Below are positions 63,999-64,000 of a DNA stretch of 64,000 nt, piece after piece. The position numbers and the translations under genes are program-made. The notes under the pieces were generated by a model. It was not told where the DNA came from. It was given only the letters and a program-made list of their open reading frames with translations, and searched no databases. Origin of the DNA: an uncultured Pelagibacteraceae bacterium. Its GTDB lineage: Bacteria > Pseudomonadota > Alphaproteobacteria > Pelagibacterales > Pelagibacteraceae. The stretch lies in assembly GCA_902587145.1 (NCBI GenBank), contig CACIKD010000003.1, forward strand, positions 22,014 through 86,013, given 5' to 3'. Every line of letters starts with the position of its first letter. Within the stretch, counting starts at the first letter, position 1.

Positions 63999-64000
63999 CA

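Overview
AT-rich, very compact alphaproteobacterial chromosomal segment. Gene content and order resemble a streamlined SAR11/Pelagibacterales-type genome; this lineage call is inference, not a database result. Almost all sequence is protein-coding. Recognisable blocks: purine permease/phosphoribosyltransferase; msrA-sulfurtransferase-RND efflux; tsaE-amgK-murU-like genes with ahcY and chvG/chvI-like genes; polA; a regA/regB-like pair flanking a three-gene polyamine cluster (decarboxylase, deoxyhypusine-synthase-like, agmatinase-like); gyrB-dnaN-dnaA-rpsT-mutM; ubiE-ubiB-coaBC; irr-katG-DUF2061 divergent from fabA-fabB-fabI; pnp-rpsO-rbfA-infB-nusA; metK-lnt-ybeY-phoH-miaB-fur-tsaB; nfuA-trpS-murJ; maeB. 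No tRNA/rRNA gene, CRISPR array or mobile element was recognised. Best leads: (1) two inverted repeats with the same AGTTT/AAACT half-site flanking irr, their spacers differing by exactly 10 bp, one containing an Irr/PerR-like box upstream of katG; (2) the polyamine operon wedged between regA and regB; (3) nine of ten convergent gene junctions with at most 5 bp between stop codons or with overlap; (4) a 10-bp divergent mutM/ubiE junction implying near-leaderless transcripts; (5) a Bax-like glucosaminidase with an unusual N-terminal repeat architecture.
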